Source: Idiomarina aquatica
GTDB taxonomy: Bacteria > Pseudomonadota > Gammaproteobacteria > Enterobacterales > Alteromonadaceae
Direction: 5' to 3'
Assembly: GCF_003987185.1 (NCBI RefSeq)
Contig: NZ_PIPS01000002.1
Location: 434,001 to 498,000 of the forward strand
Length of the DNA stretch: 64,000 nucleotides
The position numbers and the translations under genes were made by a program. The notes beneath the pieces were generated by a model, which was not told where the DNA came from, ran no database searches, and saw nothing but the letters and a program-made list of their open reading frames with translations. This document shows positions 45,397 through 55,700 of the stretch, one piece after another (position 1 is the stretch's first letter; every line of letters starts with the position of its first letter).

Positions 45397-46446
45397 ATGC
45401 AAACAACCCCGCAAACAATAAGAAACGACTGGCGCGTTGAAGAAGTGGAAGCGCTACTGACCAAACCATTCAATGACCTGCTTTTTGATGCCCAAAGCAC
45501 GCACCGCAGGCACTTTAACCCCAACCAAGTTCAGGTCAGCACGCTGCTCTCAATCAAAACCGGCGCCTGCCCGGAAGATTGTAAATACTGTCCGCAAAGC
45601 GCGCATTATCACACCGGTCTTGATCGCGAACGCTTAATGGAAGTGCAGAAAGTACTGGCCGAGGCCGAGGCGGCTAAAGCCAAAGGCGCCAGCCGTTTTT
45701 GCATGGGCGCGGCCTGGCGTAACCCAAAAGATCGCGATATGCCATACCTTATCGAGATGATTAAGGGCGTTAAGGCACTCGGCCTGGAAACCTGTATGAC
45801 ACTGGGGATGCTGAGTGAGCCACAGGCGAAGCTGTTGCAGCAATCCGGATTAGATTATTACAACCACAACCTGGATACTTCGCCGGAGTTTTATGGTGAC
45901 ATCATTACCACCCGTACCTATGAGGACCGTTTGCAGACCTTAAAAAATGTCCGTGATGCCGGCATGAAAGTCTGTGCCGGGGGCATCGTAGGCATGGGCG
46001 AGTCGGTCAGAGACCGGGCGGCGCTGTTGGTGCAATTGGCCAATTTGCCGAAACACCCGGAGAGTGTACCCATTAACATGCTGGTCAAAGTTCAGGGCAC
46101 GCCGTTCGAAGCGTTGGAGGATCTGGATCCGCTGGAGTTTGTGCGTACCATCGCGGTGGCACGTATTTTAATGCCGCAATCCCATGTGCGCTTATCCGCC
46201 GGTCGTGAAGATATGTCCGACGAAATGCAGGCGTTGTGTTTCCTCGCCGGTGCAAACTCGATTTTCTACGGCGAGAAGCTACTGACGACGGCTAACCCGC
46301 AGGCAGACAAAGATTTGCGCTTGTTCGAGCGCCTAGGTATCGAGCCGGAACCGCATCACGGTTATGACGATGAGATTCACGAAGCGGTGATTGGTGACGC
46401 GTTGCAAGAACAGGAGCAGCCAGTCCGCTATTATGACGCGTCTTAA
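45397..46446 (+). CDS. bioB: Biotin synthase
   Basis: A 349-residue radical-SAM enzyme that inserts sulfur into dethiobiotin. The [4Fe-4S] cysteines are C58, C62 and C65 (CPEDCKYC), followed by the CxGG-like [12 protein letters not shown] and [12 protein letters not shown], which carry ligands of the sacrificial [2Fe-2S] cluster. It is the first gene of bioB-bioF-bioC-bioD and overlaps bioF by 14 bp. Confidence 0.97.
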   Translation: MQTTPQTIRNDWRVEEVEALLTKPFNDLLFDAQSTHRRHFNPNQVQVSTLLSIKTGACPEDCKYCPQSAHYHTGLDRERLMEVQKVLAEAEAAKAKGASRFCMGAAWRNPKDRDMPYLIEMIKGVKALGLETCMTLGMLSEPQAKLLQQSGLDYYNHNLDTSPEFYGDIITTRTYEDRLQTLKNVRDAGMKVCAGGIVGMGESVRDRAALLVQLANLPKHPESVPINMLVKVQGTPFEALEDLDPLEFVRTIAVARILMPQSHVRLSAGREDMSDEMQALCFLAGANSIFYGEKLLTTANPQADKDLRLFERLGIEPEPHHGYDDEIHEAVIGDALQEQEQPVRYYDAS

Positions 46447-47584
46447 TCAACGCCGGCAGTCGTCGCTGTTTCGGCGTCGGCTGCCACGCCAAAGCACCAC
46501 CGTAAACGGCATGTTCGCCGGTAACGACTATTTGTCGCTGAGCCAGCACCCTGAGGTGATTGCAGCGGCCCAGCAGGCGCTGAACGATTGGGGGGCCGGC
46601 AGTAGCGGCTCACCGTTACTGAGTGGCTATTGTCTGCAGCACCAGGCGCTGGAGCAAGAACTGGCTGAATGGTTAGGGGTTCAACGAACCTTATTATTTA
46701 ACAGCGGTTTTGCCGCCAACCACGGGGTGCTGACCACCTTGCCTGAAAGCGGCACGATTCATTTTGATCGACTGAGTCACGCGTCGTTAATTGACGGCAT
46801 CCGGCACAGCAAAAAGCGCTTTAAACGGTTTCATCACAACGCCTTGCACGAGCTCAATGCCAACCCGGGCGATTGGCTGGTGACCGAAGGCACCTTTAGT
46901 ATGGACGGCGATCGGGCGCCGGCAGCCGCATTAGCAACGACCGTTGCTGAGCAAAAGCTCAACCTGATACTGGACGATGCGCATGGGTTGGGCGTCTGGA
47001 ACTCTGCCGGGCTGGGCAGTTTTGCGTCGTTAAATAAACAGACGCGACTATTGACCGGTACCTTTGGTAAAGCCTTTGGTGTCGCCGGCGCCTTCGTTGC
47101 CGGCAATGACGATGATATCGAAACACTTGTGCAGTTTTGCCGTGAATACATCTATTCAACGGCGTTTCCACCGTCCCAGGCGGCTGCCATAAGGGCTTCG
47201 CTGGCGATCATTCGCAGCGACGAAGGGGAACGCAGGCGACAACAGCTGGCACAGCACATCGATCGCTTCAAAAGCTATATGCGGCAAGCCGGCCTGGCGA
47301 CCATCGATTCCGATTCGCCCATACAGACCTGGGTCATTGGTGACGACGAGGCGGTGATGACGGCGGCACAGTTACTGCGCGAACAGGGCATTTGGGTCAG
47401 TGCGGTGCGTCCACCGACGGTACCGGCCGGTACCTCACGTATTCGTATCAGCCTGCAAAGTGGCCATACCGAACAACACCTGAAGGCGCTGACTCAAGCA
47501 CTTGATAAAGTGGCGCAGCAATTGCCAAGCCATGTTCTGAACCATGCTCCGAATCAGACTCCGAGCCAAGGCGTTGCAGAATGA
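46433..47584 (+). CDS. bioF: 8-amino-7-oxononanoate synthase
   Basis: A 383-residue PLP enzyme (E. coli 384) joining pimeloyl-ACP and alanine to form [17 protein letters not shown] lies near residue 24, DDAHGLGVW near 180 and the PLP lysine in [13 protein letters not shown] near 209. The ATG at 46433 matches the family length. It overlaps bioB by 14 bp and bioC by 4 bp. Confidence 0.95.
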   Translation: MTRLNQRRQSSLFRRRLPRQSTTVNGMFAGNDYLSLSQHPEVIAAAQQALNDWGAGSSGSPLLSGYCLQHQALEQELAEWLGVQRTLLFNSGFAANHGVLTTLPESGTIHFDRLSHASLIDGIRHSKKRFKRFHHNALHELNANPGDWLVTEGTFSMDGDRAPAAALATTVAEQKLNLILDDAHGLGVWNSAGLGSFASLNKQTRLLTGTFGKAFGVAGAFVAGNDDDIETLVQFCREYIYSTAFPPSQAAAIRASLAIIRSDEGERRRQQLAQHIDRFKSYMRQAGLATIDSDSPIQTWVIGDDEAVMTAAQLLREQGIWVSAVRPPTVPAGTSRIRISLQSGHTEQHLKALTQALDKVAQQLPSHVLNHAPNQTPSQGVAE

Positions 47585-48381
47585 GCCAGGTAAACACCAT
47601 CAGTGAAACATCGACGGCTAACCGTATCGCTCACTATTTTTCCAAAGCGGCCGCCGACTATACTCGTCACCACGCCATTCAGCAAACCGTCGGCGGACAG
47701 TTGCTCGAGCGCCTGCAGCCGGTTGCGGGGCGGTTATTGGACATTGGCTGTGGGCCGGCGTCGTTTTATCTGCAATTAAGCGCTTTGGCCGCTCAGTACT
47801 ATGGCGTCGATGTGGCGGCGGGGATGCTTGAACAGGCTCGTCGGCAGACCCCGGTAACGGTACCTCTGCTGCAGGGCAGTGCGGAACGCTTGCCGTTTGC
47901 GGCCGATCAGTTTGATGCGTGTTTTGCCAACCTGTCGCTGCAATGGTGCGCACGGCTCGAGTCCGCCATCGCCGAAATGCAGCGGGTATTGAAGGGCAAC
48001 GGCCAGGCACTGTTCAATCTGCCGGTGGCCGGCACCTTTGCTGAGCTTAAACGCAGTTGGGAGACGGTTGATCAGCACCCGCATACGCAATCTTTTAAAA
48101 CCGTCGATGACGTCGCCGATTGTTTAGCGCGGGCCGGGGTCAACGATTATGACGTTGAGCTGGCCACGCACACGCAATATTTTGTCGATACCCGTGCATT
48201 ACTGCAAAGTATTAAAGGGGTTGGTGCCAGTTTTGTTGAGCGCTCGCAACAGCCGGGGCTGATGACACCGCGTCGGTTTGCGAACTTTTCCAAACACTAC
48301 GAACGTTTCCGGACTGATCAAGGGTTACCATTAACCTGGGTTATTATGTCCATTAAATTCAACAAGCAAATTAACAATTAG
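47581..48381 (+). CDS. bioC: Malonyl-ACP O-methyltransferase BioC
   Basis: A 266-residue SAM methyltransferase (E. coli 251) that methylates malonyl-ACP so that fatty-acid enzymes can build the pimeloyl chain. The N-terminal FSKAAADYTRHHAIQ is typical of BioC, and SAM motif I is LLDIGCGPASF near residue 54. It starts in the bioF stop (ATGA overlap). No bioH was seen in the window; the pimeloyl-ester esterase must be encoded elsewhere. Confidence 0.93.
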   Translation: MSQVNTISETSTANRIAHYFSKAAADYTRHHAIQQTVGGQLLERLQPVAGRLLDIGCGPASFYLQLSALAAQYYGVDVAAGMLEQARRQTPVTVPLLQGSAERLPFAADQFDACFANLSLQWCARLESAIAEMQRVLKGNGQALFNLPVAGTFAELKRSWETVDQHPHTQSFKTVDDVADCLARAGVNDYDVELATHTQYFVDTRALLQSIKGVGASFVERSQQPGLMTPRRFANFSKHYERFRTDQGLPLTWVIMSIKFNKQINN

Positions 48382-48405
48382 TTAATCATAATTAATCAAG
48401 AAAAG

Positions 48406-49104
48406 ATGACAAAACGCTATTTTATCACCGGAACCGATACCGATGCGGGCAAGACCGTGGCCGCTAAAGCTTTACTCGACGCCTTAAATCAGCAGCAACT
48501 GCAGACGCTGGCGATGAAGCCCGTTGCTTCAGGCTGTGAATGGCAACAGGATCGTTGGATGAATGCCGATGCTCGTGTTTTGCGGGCAGCGATGTCGATG
48601 GAGTGCGACTACCCATTGACCAACCCGCTGGCATTCGAACCCGCAATCGCCCCCCACATTGCGGCACAACTGGCTGCCATTGAAATTACTCCGGAGCGGT
48701 TGCAACAAAGTCTAACCGAAGTGCTTGCTCTGCAGCCGGACGCCTTAGTGATTGAAGGCGCCGGCGGTTGGGAATTACCGCTCAGCCGTACCTACACCAT
48801 GCCAGAGTTTGTCCAAACCAGCGGCGCTGAAGTTATCCTGGTGGTGGGCATGAAACTTGGCTGTTTAAACCATGCGGTGTTATCAGCCCGCGCCATTACC
48901 GCCGACGGTTGTAAGTTGGCCGGTTGGATAGCCGTTGATACCGGCGCCGAGCCGATGCCGTTTCGCCAGCAAAACATCGACACCCTGCGACAGCGCCTTA
49001 AGGCGCCGTGTTTAGGCGAGATCCCGCATACGCCGGACTGGCAGCAACGCAATTTGAGCCAGTATTTACCCGGGGTAAAAAATATTTTGCTGAAAAACGC
49101 CTAA
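48406..49104 (+). CDS. bioD: Dethiobiotin synthetase
   Basis: A 232-residue ATP-dependent carboxylase that closes the ureido ring of dethiobiotin. The P-loop GTDTDAGKT is at residues 9-17, KPVASGCE near 38 and the EGAGGWELP loop near 116. It is the last gene of bioBFCD, 24 bp after bioC. Confidence 0.96.
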   Translation: MTKRYFITGTDTDAGKTVAAKALLDALNQQQLQTLAMKPVASGCEWQQDRWMNADARVLRAAMSMECDYPLTNPLAFEPAIAPHIAAQLAAIEITPERLQQSLTEVLALQPDALVIEGAGGWELPLSRTYTMPEFVQTSGAEVILVVGMKLGCLNHAVLSARAITADGCKLAGWIAVDTGAEPMPFRQQNIDTLRQRLKAPCLGEIPHTPDWQQRNLSQYLPGVKNILLKNA

Positions 49105-49110
49105 AATGAA

Positions 49111-49139
49111 CTTGTAAAAACGTCATCGAACACCCATAT
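49111..49139 (+). promoter_or_regulatory. Sigma-32-like heat-shock promoter for htpX
   Basis: CTTGTAA (49111-49117), a 14-bp spacer and ACCCATAT (49132-49139) closely match the sigma-32 consensus CTTGAAA-N(11-16)-CCCCATnT: 6 of 7 at the -35 and 7 of 8 (counting n) at the -10. It ends 36 bp before the htpX ATG. htpX is a heat-shock gene in E. coli. Confidence 0.65.
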
Positions 49140-49175
49140 CGCAGTCAGTTAAGGCGGTTTTTTTCCGAGGAACTT

Positions 49176-50060
49176 ATGCAAAGAATTGCGCTTTTTCTTG
49201 CCACGAACCTGGCCATTATTCTGGTGGTCAGTTTTATTTATAATTTGATCAGTAACGCCACCGGTTACAGTTTAAATAATGCCGGCGGGTTGTTGATTTT
49301 CTGTGCCTTGTTCGGTTTTGGCGGTGCCTTTGTGTCGCTGTGGTTGTCACGTTGGATGGCACTGCGCGCAACCGGCGCGCGGGTCATTGAGACACCGCGC
49401 AGCAGCGCCGAACAGTGGTTAGTGCAGACCGTCAGACGTCAGGCACAACAGGCTGGACTGCCGATGCCGCAGGTGGCTATCTATCAGTCGCCTGAGCCGA
49501 ACGCCTTCGCCACCGGTCGCAGTAAAAAAGAATCGCTGGTGGCGGTGTCAACCGGACTGCTTGATGCCATGAGCCAGGACGAAGTCGAAGCGGTGCTCGC
49601 GCACGAGGTCAGCCACATTGCGAATGGCGATATGGTGACTTTAACCCTGATCCAGGGGGTGGTGAACACCTTTGTGATGTTCTTTGCGCGCATCATTGCT
49701 TCCGTTATTGATAACGCCACCCGCGGCAACAACCAGCAGGGCGGTGGGCTGGGTAGCTTCGCTTACTTTGGCATCGTGATGCTGCTGGAAGTGGTGTTTG
49801 GGGTGCTGGCCAGCATCATCGTCATGTGGTTCTCGCGGCAGCGTGAGTTCCGTGCCGATGCGGGGTCAGCGGCGTTGGTCGGTCCGCACAAAATGATCGC
49901 AGCGCTGGAGCGCTTAAAACGCGCGCAGGAATCACGCCTTGATGGCACCATGCTGGCGTTTGGTATCAACGGCAAACGCAGCGGCTTAAGCAAATTATTC
50001 ATGAGTCATCCGCCCTTGGATGAACGAATTCACGTGTTACGTCAACGCGCCGCAAAATAA
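49176..50060 (+). CDS. htpX: Membrane zinc metalloprotease HtpX
   Basis: A 294-residue M48 protease (E. coli 293) with two N-terminal transmembrane helices (residues 4-24 and 37-57) and two further hydrophobic segments after the active site. The zinc motif HEVSH is at 143-147, with the third ligand in the [10 protein letters not shown] stretch near 227. It degrades damaged membrane proteins together with FtsH. A sigma-32-like promoter precedes it. Confidence 0.96.
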   Translation: MQRIALFLATNLAIILVVSFIYNLISNATGYSLNNAGGLLIFCALFGFGGAFVSLWLSRWMALRATGARVIETPRSSAEQWLVQTVRRQAQQAGLPMPQVAIYQSPEPNAFATGRSKKESLVAVSTGLLDAMSQDEVEAVLAHEVSHIANGDMVTLTLIQGVVNTFVMFFARIIASVIDNATRGNNQQGGGLGSFAYFGIVMLLEVVFGVLASIIVMWFSRQREFRADAGSAALVGPHKMIAALERLKRAQESRLDGTMLAFGINGKRSGLSKLFMSHPPLDERIHVLRQRAAK

Positions 50061-50072
50061 CCGCTTAATATC

Positions 50073-50107
50073 ACGGGGATAGCGTTGCTTTTAGGCGCTA
50101 TCCCCGT
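50073..50107 (+). other. Perfect 12-bp stem-loop between htpX and the DAHP synthase gene
   Basis: ACGGGGATAGCG (50073-50084) is exactly complementary to CGCTATCCCCGT (50096-50107) across an 11-nt loop. It starts 12 bp after the htpX stop and ends 44 bp before the next ATG. TAGATTTGAGG follows, so a T-tract is lacking. It is either an htpX 3'-end hairpin or a leader element of the DAHP synthase gene. Confidence 0.55.
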
Positions 50108-50151
50108 TAGATTTGAGGGTTCCGAATCATTTACAAACTGGGTATGCAGTT

Positions 50152-51510
50152 ATGAGCCAGTGGCATGCACGTAGTTGGCGCGATAAGCCCATCAAACAAC
50201 AGCCGAATTACCAAAGCGCTGAACAGCTAAAACAGGTTGAGCAGGAATTAAGCCAATACCCACCGTTGGTGTTTGCTGAAGAAATCCGTGCCTTACGCAC
50301 ACAGTTAACGGACGTTTGTCACGGCCGTGGCTTTTTGTTGCAAGGCGGCGACTGCGCCGAATCTTTTAGCGATTTCAACGCGCCGAAAATTCGCGATACC
50401 TTTAAAGTGATCCTGCAAATGGCCATCGTGATGACCTTTGCCGGCAATTGTCCTGTCACCAAGGTTGCCCGCATGGCGGGACAGTACGCAAAACCACGGT
50501 CGAGCGATCTGGAAACCATTGATGGTGTCAGCCTGCCGAGTTATCGCGGTGATATCATCAACGGGATTGATTTTACCGAGGCGGCGCGGCAGCCGGACCC
50601 GCAACGAATGCTGAAGGCTTATCACCATTCAGCGGCGACCCTTAACCTGTTGCGTGCTTTTGCTCAGGGTGGTCTGGCGAACTTGCACAAAGTGCATAAG
50701 TGGAACCTCGGCTTCTTAGCCACCAACCCGCTGAAAGAACGTTATCAGCAAATTGCCGAGCAAATTCAGTCGGCGTTGCAGTTTATGGAAGTGTTGGGCA
50801 TCAACACTGAGACCAACGCAACCCTGCACGAGACACAGCTGTTTACGTCACACGAAGCGCTGTTATTACCTTATGAACAAGCGTTGACTCGTACAGACAC
50901 GCTGACTGGGTTGCCTTACGACTGCTCGGCGCACATGATTTGGATCGGTGAGCGTACCCGCCAGTTGGACCACGCGCACGTCGAATTCATGCGCGGCATT
51001 CATAACCCGATTGGCGTTAAAGTCGGTCCAACCATGCCGGAAGACGAACTGATCGAGCTGTTGGATATTCTCAACCCGGGTAACGAAGCCGGACGAATTA
51101 CGCTCATTAGCCGTATGGGTGCGGACAATTTGGCCGATAACCTGCCGAAGCTGGTGCGTCGCGTGAAGGCTGAAGGCCGTCATGTGGTGTGGTCGAGTGA
51201 CCCAATGCATGGCAATACCACGAAAGCCGACAATGGTTTGAAAACGCGTAATTTTGATGCGATCCACAAGGAATTACGCCAGTTTTTCGCGGTACATCAG
51301 GCCGAGGGCACCTATGCCGGCGGTATTCACCTGGAAATGACCGGTGAGGATGTTACTGAGTGCACCGGTGGCGCCTATCAAATCAGTGAGTCGGATTTGT
51401 CCAGCCGCTATCGTACACAATGTGACCCAAGACTTAATGCTGACCAAGTGTTAGAATTGGCGTTTTTAGTGGCTGAGTCGTTACGTTCAGCACGTAACGG
51501 ACACGGTTAA
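50152..51510 (+). CDS. Class II 3-deoxy-7-phosphoheptulonate (DAHP) synthase
   Basis: A 452-residue class II (plant/Mycobacterium-type, AroA-II) DAHP synthase that joins PEP and erythrose-4-phosphate, the first shikimate step. Characteristic segments are [11 protein letters not shown] near residue 65, [12 protein letters not shown] near 108, [12 protein letters not shown], and the metal/phosphate-binding SDPMHGNT and [12 protein letters not shown]. The start MSQWHARSW at 50152 fits the family; no strong ribosome-binding site precedes it. It is unrelated to E. coli AroF/G/H. It supplies the pathway used by aroA elsewhere in the window. Confidence 0.95.
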   Translation: MSQWHARSWRDKPIKQQPNYQSAEQLKQVEQELSQYPPLVFAEEIRALRTQLTDVCHGRGFLLQGGDCAESFSDFNAPKIRDTFKVILQMAIVMTFAGNCPVTKVARMAGQYAKPRSSDLETIDGVSLPSYRGDIINGIDFTEAARQPDPQRMLKAYHHSAATLNLLRAFAQGGLANLHKVHKWNLGFLATNPLKERYQQIAEQIQSALQFMEVLGINTETNATLHETQLFTSHEALLLPYEQALTRTDTLTGLPYDCSAHMIWIGERTRQLDHAHVEFMRGIHNPIGVKVGPTMPEDELIELLDILNPGNEAGRITLISRMGADNLADNLPKLVRRVKAEGRHVVWSSDPMHGNTTKADNGLKTRNFDAIHKELRQFFAVHQAEGTYAGGIHLEMTGEDVTECTGGAYQISESDLSSRYRTQCDPRLNADQVLELAFLVAESLRSARNGHG

Positions 51511-51543
51511 ATTCTCATTACAGTTGTAAAGGATCTTATTGTC

Positions 51544-52341
51544 ATGTCTCAGCAAGTTGAGCAATTATTTGAGCGTTTATGGCAAGACTATATTTCGCGT
51601 ACGCCATCAGCACCAAAAGTGCATGAAGTGTTGGGTAAAGGTCATCCGATCGTTAACGATCACGTTGCTTTCCGTACCTTTGACATTGCGCCGGTGCGGT
51701 TGGAAGCCTTGGCTCAACACTTTTTAGCGTTAGGCTATAAAGAAGGTGGCGATTATCACTTTGAAGAGAAAAAGCTTCGCGCCAAGCATTATGAGCACGA
51801 CGATCCGACGCTGCCAAAAGTGTTTATCAGCGAGCTGATGACCGCAGAGTTCAGCGACAGCCTGCAGCAAAAAGTTAAGGCCATGGTGGCACAGGTTGAC
51901 GCGGACGCAGTCAGCAAAGACGACTTTTTGTATTCAGGAACGCACTGGCAGGTCAGCCACGCCGATTATCTGGAGCTGCTGGAAGAGAGTGAATACGCAG
52001 CGTGGATGTCGGCGTTTGGTTTCTGCGCCAACCATTTTACCGTTAGCGTTAATTACCTGCCTGGCTTTGATTCGCTCGAGCAGGTTAATGAAACACTGAA
52101 ACAGGCCGGCTTTACGCTGAATACCTCAGGCGGTGAGATTAAAGGCTCACCTGAGGTTTATTTAGAGCAGTCCTCGACCATGGCCAACCGTCATCCTGTG
52201 GCGTTTTCCGATCAAACCGTTGAAATTCCATCGTGTTTTTACGAGTTTGCGAAACGTTACGAAGTTGAAGACGGCAAGCTGTACAGTGGTTTTGTGGCAG
52301 CGTCCGCCGACAAAATCTTCGAAAGCACCAACGCCGCCTAA
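51544..52341 (+). CDS. DUF1338-domain protein (2-oxoadipate dioxygenase/decarboxylase-like)
   Basis: A 265-residue DUF1338 protein. The conserved N-terminal GHPIVNDHVAFRTFD near residue 33 carries the first metal histidine, LRAKHYEHDDPTLPKVFISEL lies near 78, and HFTVSVNYLPGF near 162 a second. The related HglS/YdcJ enzymes use Fe(II) to convert 2-oxoadipate to 2-hydroxyglutarate in lysine breakdown. This copy is of the shorter class (about 265 versus about 460 residues). The D-2-hydroxyglutarate dehydrogenase-like YdiJ encoded 3.4 kb away could use such a product. The exact substrate is uncertain. Confidence 0.75.
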   Translation: MSQQVEQLFERLWQDYISRTPSAPKVHEVLGKGHPIVNDHVAFRTFDIAPVRLEALAQHFLALGYKEGGDYHFEEKKLRAKHYEHDDPTLPKVFISELMTAEFSDSLQQKVKAMVAQVDADAVSKDDFLYSGTHWQVSHADYLELLEESEYAAWMSAFGFCANHFTVSVNYLPGFDSLEQVNETLKQAGFTLNTSGGEIKGSPEVYLEQSSTMANRHPVAFSDQTVEIPSCFYEFAKRYEVEDGKLYSGFVAASADKIFESTNAA

Positions 52342-52373
52342 ATATGTAGGTCAGCCATTCGGCAATGGCGTCG

Positions 52374-53183
52374 TTAATAACGGCGCCGTTGCAGATTGGT
52401 TTTGGCTAAAATCTTAGCGGCAATTTCTTCCACTGAAAAATGCGTCGAATTGATAAACGGTATGGCCTCGCGGCGATACAGCTTTTCCACTTCCTGTAAT
52501 TCAAACCGACATTGTTGCATCGATGCGTACTGGCTACCATGCCGACGCTGACTGCGAATTTCATGCAAGCGTTGTGCATTCAGCGTTAGTCCAAACAGCT
52601 TGTGGCGCTGTTGCTTCAGTTCCTTGGGTAAATCCAGGTGTTCGAAATCGTCGTCTTCGGTGAGCGGATAATTTGCCGCCTTGATGCCGTACTGCAGGGC
52701 CAGATACAAACTGGTCGGTGTCTTACCGGTACGTGACACGCCAACCAAAATGATGTCTGCCTCATCAAGCTGATTAAGGCGTTTCCCATCGTCGTTATCC
52801 AGCGCGTAGTTAATGGCATCGACGCGAAAATTATAATTTTTATGTACCCCGTGAGTACGGTGCGTTTTCGGCTCAGCTTTTACCTTCAATTCCTGTTCTA
52901 CTGAGCCCTTAAATTGCTCCAGGAAATCGTAGGATATACCGCCGCAGTTGGTGATCTTAGTTTTCAATTTTTCGTTTACAAAAGTATGAAAAATCAGCGG
53001 TGGTTCACCGTTTTCCTTCAGCGACTGACGGATTTGGCGGCAGACTTTTTCAGCTTTATCCTGAGTATCGACAAAGGGTAGCGTTTTGTGTTGAAACTCA
53101 ACCGGAAACATCGATAACAAAGCATGACCAAAGGCCTCCGCGGTTAATGCGGTGCCATCAGAGATATAAAACGCGGTGCGCAT
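52374..53183 (-). CDS. ppsR: PEP synthase regulatory protein (kinase/pyrophosphorylase)
   Basis: A 269-residue DUF299 bifunctional regulator (E. coli PpsR 277). It inactivates PEP synthase by ADP-dependent threonine phosphorylation and reactivates it by Pi-dependent dephosphorylation. The N-terminus [16 protein letters not shown] and the P-loop [15 protein letters not shown] near residue 148 are standard. The ATG at 53183 is chosen; the longer frame would run through the promoter into ppsA. It is divergent from its target gene ppsA across 111 bp. Confidence 0.96.
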   Translation of the reverse strand: MRTAFYISDGTALTAEAFGHALLSMFPVEFQHKTLPFVDTQDKAEKVCRQIRQSLKENGEPPLIFHTFVNEKLKTKITNCGGISYDFLEQFKGSVEQELKVKAEPKTHRTHGVHKNYNFRVDAINYALDNDDGKRLNQLDEADIILVGVSRTGKTPTSLYLALQYGIKAANYPLTEDDDFEHLDLPKELKQQRHKLFGLTLNAQRLHEIRSQRRHGSQYASMQQCRFELQEVEKLYRREAIPFINSTHFSVEEIAAKILAKTNLQRRRY

Positions 53184-53220
53184 ATTTACAGTTCTTATTT
53201 TAATAATGTGTGGACAGATA

Positions 53221-53249
53221 TTAACTTGTTGTGCTGCAAAGTGTAAAAT
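53221..53249 (+). promoter_or_regulatory. Candidate ppsA promoter
   Basis: TTAACT (53221-53226), a 17-bp spacer and TAAAAT (53244-53249) lie in the ppsR/ppsA divergent region, 45 bp before the ppsA GTG. Confidence 0.4.
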
Positions 53250-53294
53250 GCTGAGCACTTTCACCTCCATCGACAAAAATTTGAGGACAGTGAC

Positions 53295-55661
53295 GTGCAA
53301 GAATACGTATTGTGGTACCAGCAACTCGGCATGCAGGACGTTAATCGGGTAGGCGGAAAGAATGCCTCCTTAGGCGAAATGATCAGCAACCTAGCCGGCG
53401 CCGGAGTTGAAGTCCCGGGTGGTTTTGCCACCACCGCAGACGCCTATAATCAGTTTCTTGAGCAAAGTGGGCTTAACGATAAAATCCATCAACTCCTCGA
53501 TACCCTCGATGTCGATGACGTCAATGAATTGAGCAAAGCCGGTCAGCAAATCCGTCAGTGGATTATCGACACACCATTCCAGCCTGAATTTGAACAAGCC
53601 ATAAAAACCGCCTTCTCAGAACTCAGCGAAGACAACGACGAATTCAGCTTTGCGGTACGCAGTTCCGCTACCGCCGAAGACATGCCGGATGCCTCCTTTG
53701 CCGGTCAGCAGGAAACCTTCCTCAACGTGCGCGGTCTTGACGCGGTAATGGAAGCGATAAAACACGTTTTTGCGTCATTGTTTAATGACCGCGCCATTTC
53801 GTATCGTGTGCACCAGGGCTACGACCACCGTGGTGTGGCATTATCAGCCGGGGTACAACGGATGGTGCGCAGTGATATCGCGTCATCGGGCGTCATGTTT
53901 ACCATTGATACTGAATCCGGCTTTGAGGACGTGGTCTTTATCACGTCTTCGTTCGGTTTAGGCGAGATGGTGGTGCAAGGGGCGGTTAACCCCGACGAAT
54001 TTTATGTTCATAAGCCAACGCTGAAAGCGGGGCGGCCGGCGGTATTACGCCGTAACCTTGGCAGCAAGCAGATCCAAATGGTGTTTTCTGAGGATCGTGA
54101 CCACGGTAAGCAAACACTGATCGAAGATATCGAGCCGGCGAAATCCATGACCTTCTCGGTGAGCGACGAGGAAGTCGAAGAACTGGCGCGCCAGGCGGTC
54201 ATTATCGAACAACATTACGGCCGTCCGATGGACATCGAATGGGCCAAAGACGGCGTTGATGGCAAGCTCTACATCGTCCAGGCACGTCCGGAAACGGTCC
54301 GTTCCAATCAGAAAGGTCAGGCCATCGAGCGTTTTGCGCTGAAAAACAAAAGTGACGTCATTTGTGAAGGCCGCGCCATCGGTCAACGCATTGGCTCCGG
54401 TGTCGCGAAAGTGCTTAACGACATCAGCGAGATGGATAAAGTGCAACCGGGTGACGTACTGGTTACCGACATGACCGACCCGGATTGGGAACCGATCATG
54501 AAGCGTGCAGCCGCCATTGTAACCAACCGCGGTGGCCGTACGTGTCACGCCGCCATCATTGCCCGCGAATTGGGCATTCCGGCGGTGGTCGGCTGTGGTA
54601 ATGCCGATGAGCTGATCAGCAACGGCCGCAAAGTAACGGTTTCTTGTGCCGAAGGCGACACCGGCTACATCTACGATGGCGAACTGGAGTTTGATGTCAC
54701 CTCTACCGCCGTGGATAAAATGCCAAACTTGCCGATGAAAATTATGATGAACGTCGGTAACCCGGATCGCGCCTTTGATTTTGCCCGTTTACCGCACGCC
54801 GGTATTGGTTTGGCGCGACTGGAATTCATCATCAACCGCATGATTGGCGTACACCCTAAAGCGTTGCTTAATTTTGACGAGCAAAGCGAAGAGCTACAGG
54901 CAACCATCCGTGGCATGATCGCCGGCTACTCCAGCCCGCGTGAATACTACATTGCCAAGTTGGCCGAGGGCATCGCCACCTTGGGTGCGGCGTTTTCTCC
55001 GGAACGGGTTATCGTGCGTATGAGTGACTTTAAGTCGAACGAGTACGCTAACCTGATCGGCGGCAGTCAGTATGAACCGGACGAAGAAAACCCCATGCTG
55101 GGTTTCCGCGGTGCCTCACGTTATATCTCAGAAGAATTCCGCGACTGTTTCGCGCTTGAATGTGAGGCGATTAAACGGGTTCGTAACGACATGGGACTGA
55201 CCAACGTCGAAATCATGATCCCATTCGTACGTACGCTGGAAGAAGGCCGTAAAGTGATTGAGCTGCTCGAAGAGCAGGGGCTTAAACAGGGTGAAAACGG
55301 TCTGCGCGTCATCATGATGTGTGAATTGCCGTCAAACGCGTTGTTAGCCGACGAGTTCCTCGATATCTTTGATGGTTTCTCCATTGGTTCAAACGATTTA
55401 ACTCAGCTAACCCTCGGTCTGGATCGCGACTCCGGCGTCATCGCGCACCTGTTTGACGAACGAAATGAGGCGGTTAAACGGTTGTTGGCGATGGCCATCA
55501 CCACCGCTAAAAAACGTGGCAAATACGTGGGTATTTGTGGTCAGGGGCCATCCGATCATCCTGATTTGGCGGCGTGGTTGGTCGAGCACGGCATCGACTC
55601 GGTGTCACTGAACCCTGATACCGTGGTTGAAACCTGGATGTACCTGGCTGAAAACCTATAA
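53295..55661 (+). CDS. ppsA: Phosphoenolpyruvate synthase
   Basis: A 788-residue PEP synthase (E. coli 792) that converts pyruvate and ATP to PEP, AMP and Pi, the entry to gluconeogenesis. Domains run in order: ATP-grasp nucleotide-binding ([10 protein letters not shown] near residue 21, [12 protein letters not shown] near 133), the swivelling phosphohistidine domain with H418 in [10 protein letters not shown], and the PEP-binding TIM barrel ending [13 protein letters not shown]. The start is GTG with GAGGA 7 nt upstream. It fits growth on amino acids and organic acids. Confidence 0.97.
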   Translation: MQEYVLWYQQLGMQDVNRVGGKNASLGEMISNLAGAGVEVPGGFATTADAYNQFLEQSGLNDKIHQLLDTLDVDDVNELSKAGQQIRQWIIDTPFQPEFEQAIKTAFSELSEDNDEFSFAVRSSATAEDMPDASFAGQQETFLNVRGLDAVMEAIKHVFASLFNDRAISYRVHQGYDHRGVALSAGVQRMVRSDIASSGVMFTIDTESGFEDVVFITSSFGLGEMVVQGAVNPDEFYVHKPTLKAGRPAVLRRNLGSKQIQMVFSEDRDHGKQTLIEDIEPAKSMTFSVSDEEVEELARQAVIIEQHYGRPMDIEWAKDGVDGKLYIVQARPETVRSNQKGQAIERFALKNKSDVICEGRAIGQRIGSGVAKVLNDISEMDKVQPGDVLVTDMTDPDWEPIMKRAAAIVTNRGGRTCHAAIIARELGIPAVVGCGNADELISNGRKVTVSCAEGDTGYIYDGELEFDVTSTAVDKMPNLPMKIMMNVGNPDRAFDFARLPHAGIGLARLEFIINRMIGVHPKALLNFDEQSEELQATIRGMIAGYSSPREYYIAKLAEGIATLGAAFSPERVIVRMSDFKSNEYANLIGGSQYEPDEENPMLGFRGASRYISEEFRDCFALECEAIKRVRNDMGLTNVEIMIPFVRTLEEGRKVIELLEEQGLKQGENGLRVIMMCELPSNALLADEFLDIFDGFSIGSNDLTQLTLGLDRDSGVIAHLFDERNEAVKRLLAMAITTAKKRGKYVGICGQGPSDHPDLAAWLVEHGIDSVSLNPDTVVETWMYLAENL

Positions 55662-55700
55662 CTTGTTACGATTGACTGAACACGAGGATAACACACGAAC

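Noticed and set aside
46391-46432. Upstream TTG/GTG starts extending BioF by 14 residues
   Set aside because: The extra residues lie in bioB and have no BioF homology; the ATG at 46433 gives the family length.
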